64,000 nucleotides of DNA from assembly GCF_030549615.1 (NCBI RefSeq), contig NZ_CP130832.1, positions 434,001 through 498,000 of the forward strand, given 5' to 3'. The position numbers were made by a program, and so were the translations under genes. Positions 61,601 to 64,000 of the stretch are shown in pieces. The notes beneath the pieces were generated by a model. That model did not search any database. It worked only from the letters and a program-made list of their open reading frames with translations, and was not told the origin of the DNA. Positions within the stretch are counted from its first letter, which is position 1, and each line of letters starts with the position of its first letter. The stretch is from Stenotrophomonas sp. 610A2 (GTDB lineage: Bacteria; Pseudomonadota; Gammaproteobacteria; Xanthomonadales; Xanthomonadaceae).

Positions 61601-62394
61601 CGCATCTGGCGGTGGGCAAGGAGCACGAGGCGATCCGCTTCCGTGACATCCAGGCACAGCCGCGCAAGATCATTTCCTCGCCGATCTGGTCCGGCCTTGA
61701 AGACGACAACGTCAGCTACAACGCCGGCTATACCAATGTGCACGAGCTGATTCCTTGGCGCACCGTCACCGGCCGCCAGCAGTTCTACCAGGACCACGAG
61801 TGGATGATCGACTTCGGTGAGGCCTTCATGAGCTACCGGCCGCCGGTCAATACACGAACGGTGGAGCCGCTGCTCAACAAGCGCCAGAACGGCAACAAGG
61901 AGATCGTGCTGAACTGGATCACCCCGCACCAGAAGTGGGGCATCCACAGCACCTACAGCGACAACCTGATCATGCAGACGCTGTCGCGTGGCGGCCCCAT
62001 CGTCTGGCTGAGCGAGGACGACGCACGCAATGCCGGCATCGAGGACAACGACTGGATCGAGCTGTTCAACGTCAACGGTGCGATCGCTGCGCGTGCGGTG
62101 GTAAGCCAGCGCGTTATGCCGGGCATGGCGATGATGTACCACGCCCAGGAACGCATCATCAATGTGCCGGGTTCGGAGATCTCCGGTACCCGCGGTGGCA
62201 TCCACAACTCGGTGACCCGCATCGTGCTCAAGCCCACCCACATGATCGGCGGTTACGCGCAGCTGGCCTGGGGCTTCAACTACTACGGTACCTGCGGTAC
62301 CAACCGCGATGAGTTCGTGATCGTGCGCAAGATGGACAAGATCGATTGGCTGGATGGTGAAGAGTCGGTTGTCGCCGCACGGGAGGTGGTGTGA
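58651..62394 (+). CDS. narG: Respiratory nitrate reductase alpha subunit NarG
   Basis: The product is 1247 aa, the usual length. The N-terminal FS0 cluster ligands are H50, C54, C58 and C93 ('[14 protein letters not shown]', '[11 protein letters not shown]'). The bis-MGD binding domains follow ('[19 protein letters not shown]', '[46 protein letters not shown]', '[17 protein letters not shown]' region). It reduces nitrate to nitrite on the cytoplasmic face of the membrane, taking electrons through NarH and NarI. Its stop codon overlaps the narH start (TGATG). Confidence 0.97.
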   Translation: [1247 protein letters not shown]

Positions 62395-63938
62395 TGAAAG
62401 TACGTGCCCAGATTGCGATGGTCTTGAACCTGGACAAGTGCATCGGCTGCCATACCTGCTCGATCACCTGCAAGAACGTGTGGACCTCGCGCGAAGGCGT
62501 GGAGTACGCCTGGTTCAACAATGTCGAGACCAAGCCCGGCATCGGTTATCCCAAGGAATGGGAAAACCAGGAGAAGTGGAACGGCGGTTGGGTGCGCAAC
62601 GGCAGCGGCAAGCTGGTGCCGCGCGCCGGTGGCCGCTGGCGCATGCTGGCCAAGATCTTCTCCAACCCCGACCTGCCGCAGATCGACGACTACTACGAGC
62701 CGTTCGACTTCGATTACCAGCACCTGCACGACGCACCGGAGCTGAAGCACCAGCCGACCGCACGGCCGCGCTCGCTGCTGACCGGCCAGCGCATGGAGAA
62801 GATCGAGTGGGGCCCGAACTGGGAGGAAATCCTCGGCAGCGAGTTCTCCAAGCGCTCGCGTGATTACAACTTCGACAAGGTGCAGAAGGAGATCTACGGC
62901 GCCTTCGAGAAGACCTTCATGATGTACCTGCCGCGGCTGTGCGAGCACTGCCTCAACCCGGCCTGCGTCTCAGCCTGTCCTTCCGGTGCGATCTACAAGC
63001 GCGAGGAAGACGGCATCGTGCTGATCGACCAGGACAAGTGCCGTGGTTGGCGCATGTGCGTGTCGGCCTGCCCGTACAAGAAGATCTATTACAACTGGAA
63101 GAGCGGCAAGTCCGAGAAGTGCATCTTCTGCTACCCGCGCATCGAGATGGGCGAGCCCACCGTGTGTTCGGAAACCTGCGTGGGCCGCATCCGCTACCTC
63201 GGGGTGATGCTGTACGACGCCGACCGCATCGCCGAGGCCGCATCGGTGGCGGCGGAGAAGGACCTGTACCAGTCACACCTGGACATCTTCCTGGACCCGT
63301 TCGACCCGGCGGTGATCGAGGCCGCGCGTGCCGAAGGCATTCCCGACAGCTGGCTGGAATCGGCCAAGCAGTCACCGGTCTACAAGCTGGCCATCGACTG
63401 GAAGCTGGCGCTGCCGCTGCACCCGGAATACCGCACCTTGCCGATGGTCTGGTACGTGCCGCCGTTGTCGCCGATCCAGTCGGCGGCAGAGCGTGGCCAT
63501 GTCGGCATGAGCGGCGAACTGCCGGATATCGCCTCGCTACGCATCCCGGTCCGTTACCTGGCCAATCTGCTGACCGCCGGTGACGAAGCGCCAGTCATCC
63601 GCGCACTGGAGCGTTTGATGGCGATGCGTGCCTGGCGCCGCGCCAAGAACGTGGACGGCGTGGAAGACATGCGTGTGCTCGAACAGGTCGGTTTGACCCC
63701 GAGGCAGGTGGAGGAGATGTACCGCTACCTGGCCATCGCCAACTACGAGGATCGCTTCGTGATCCCGACCGCGCACCGCGAGTACGCCAACGACGCCTTC
63801 GGCGAGCGTGGCGGTTGCGGCTTCACCTTCGGCAATGGCTGCAACGGCGACAGCCCGGCCGACCTGTTCACCCAGCGCAAGAGCACCACCTTCGCGGTGC
63901 ATCCCAACCGCCAGCACCGGCATGAGGTGGTGAAATGA
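62394..63938 (+). CDS. narH: Respiratory nitrate reductase beta subunit NarH
   Basis: The product is 514 aa from MKVRAQIAMVLNLDKC, with GGGAGGTGG before the ATG. It carries the ferredoxin-like clusters: C16, C19, C22, C26 in 'CIGCHTCSITC'; 'CEHCLNPACVSACPSGAIY'; 'CRGWRMCVSACPYKKIYYNW', where tryptophan replaces a cysteine to give the [3Fe-4S] site; and 'CIFCYPRIEMGEPTVCSETC'. It passes electrons from NarI to NarG. Its end overlaps narJ by four bases. Confidence 0.97.
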   Translation: MKVRAQIAMVLNLDKCIGCHTCSITCKNVWTSREGVEYAWFNNVETKPGIGYPKEWENQEKWNGGWVRNGSGKLVPRAGGRWRMLAKIFSNPDLPQIDDYYEPFDFDYQHLHDAPELKHQPTARPRSLLTGQRMEKIEWGPNWEEILGSEFSKRSRDYNFDKVQKEIYGAFEKTFMMYLPRLCEHCLNPACVSACPSGAIYKREEDGIVLIDQDKCRGWRMCVSACPYKKIYYNWKSGKSEKCIFCYPRIEMGEPTVCSETCVGRIRYLGVMLYDADRIAEAASVAAEKDLYQSHLDIFLDPFDPAVIEAARAEGIPDSWLESAKQSPVYKLAIDWKLALPLHPEYRTLPMVWYVPPLSPIQSAAERGHVGMSGELPDIASLRIPVRYLANLLTAGDEAPVIRALERLMAMRAWRRAKNVDGVEDMRVLEQVGLTPRQVEEMYRYLAIANYEDRFVIPTAHREYANDAFGERGGCGFTFGNGCNGDSPADLFTQRKSTTFAVHPNRQHRHEVVK

Positions 63939-64000
63939 GTGTGCTCAAGCTGATTGGCGTATTGCTGGACTATCCGCGTGACGAGCTTTGGCAGCATGGC
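63935..64000 (+). CDS. narJ: Nitrate reductase assembly chaperone NarJ (5' part)
   Basis: ATGA overlap with narH. The 22 residues in the window (MSVLKLIGVLLDYPRDELWQ and two more) match the start of NarJ, including the L-x-Y-P motif. NarJ inserts the molybdenum cofactor into NarG before membrane docking. narI should follow outside the window. Confidence 0.9.
   Translation, partial: MSVLKLIGVLLDYPRDELWQHG

Noticed and set aside
60190..62241. A 683-codon open frame on the minus strand inside narG
   Set aside because: Antisense shadow. narG is full length with all its cluster and cofactor motifs.

Overview
The window is high-GC gammaproteobacterial chromosome. The closest match I recognise is Stenotrophomonas or another Xanthomonadaceae member, judged from the gene families, the SMAG/REP-like repeats, and the ECF sigma/ChrR lipid cluster beside ESPR-type autotransporters. 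This is recognition, not a database result. No rRNA, tRNA or CRISPR array was seen.

Layout. (1) 1-2.3 kb is a decayed, lower-GC stretch with a stop-interrupted reading frame, a C-terminal phage integrase remnant and an NTF2-like gene. (2) 2.3-3.5 kb holds a GNAT acetyltransferase and a small membrane protein. (3) 3.5-14.4 kb is a stress and lipid-modification regulon: a tightly overlapping minus-strand operon (hypothetical exported protein, fatty-acid desaturase, FAD oxidoreductase, DUF1365, cyclopropane-fatty-acid synthase, DUF2878, DUF1295, second methyltransferase, lipocalin) divergent from an ECF sigma factor, a ChrR-type zinc/cupin anti-sigma and an SDR, with tspO alongside. I find one bipartite element, TGCATCC-N16-CGTA, four times: before the sigma gene, the operon, the desaturase and tspO. 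It is the likely promoter of this sigma factor. (4) 14.4-16.4 kb is a Bcr-type MFS exporter followed by its TetR regulator, with a 16-bp perfect palindrome upstream. (5) 16.6-21.6 kb holds an Oar-like TonB-dependent receptor and a TerC-CBS membrane protein, separated by terminators and a REP pair. (6) 21.8-22.8 kb is debris: a TetR pseudogene paralogous to the one at 14.5 kb and a possible IS3 scrap.

(7) 22.8-46.3 kb is the most unusual part. Three large autotransporters (1415, 1770 and 920 aa), all on the minus strand, alternate with an M20 peptidase gene and a broken copy of the same gene. Two of them carry (V/I)DP linkers encoded by 21 and 25 copies of a 9-bp repeat. Next to them is a plus-strand signalling block: hybrid kinase, Rec-EAL phosphodiesterase, hybrid kinase with HPt, and an RcsB-like response regulator. 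RcsB-box-like sites of about 14 bp (TAAGA/TAGGA...TCCTA) lie upstream of the signalling block and of all three autotransporters. I infer one self-contained surface-adhesin regulon.

(8) 46.4-52 kb: an ABC-2 exporter whose ATPase gene is frameshifted, a 28-bp-arm inverted repeat, a CBS protein, a universal stress protein divergent from a TetR gene with paired operators, and two small conserved genes. (9) 52-64 kb is anaerobic nitrate respiration: moaA, a moaC-moaB fusion, moeA, moaD, moaE, mobA and a small unknown gene in one overlapping operon, then narK, narG, narH and the start of narJ. A perfect FNR/Anr box lies before narK and a weaker one before moaA. The molybdenum-cofactor genes supply the cofactor that NarG needs.
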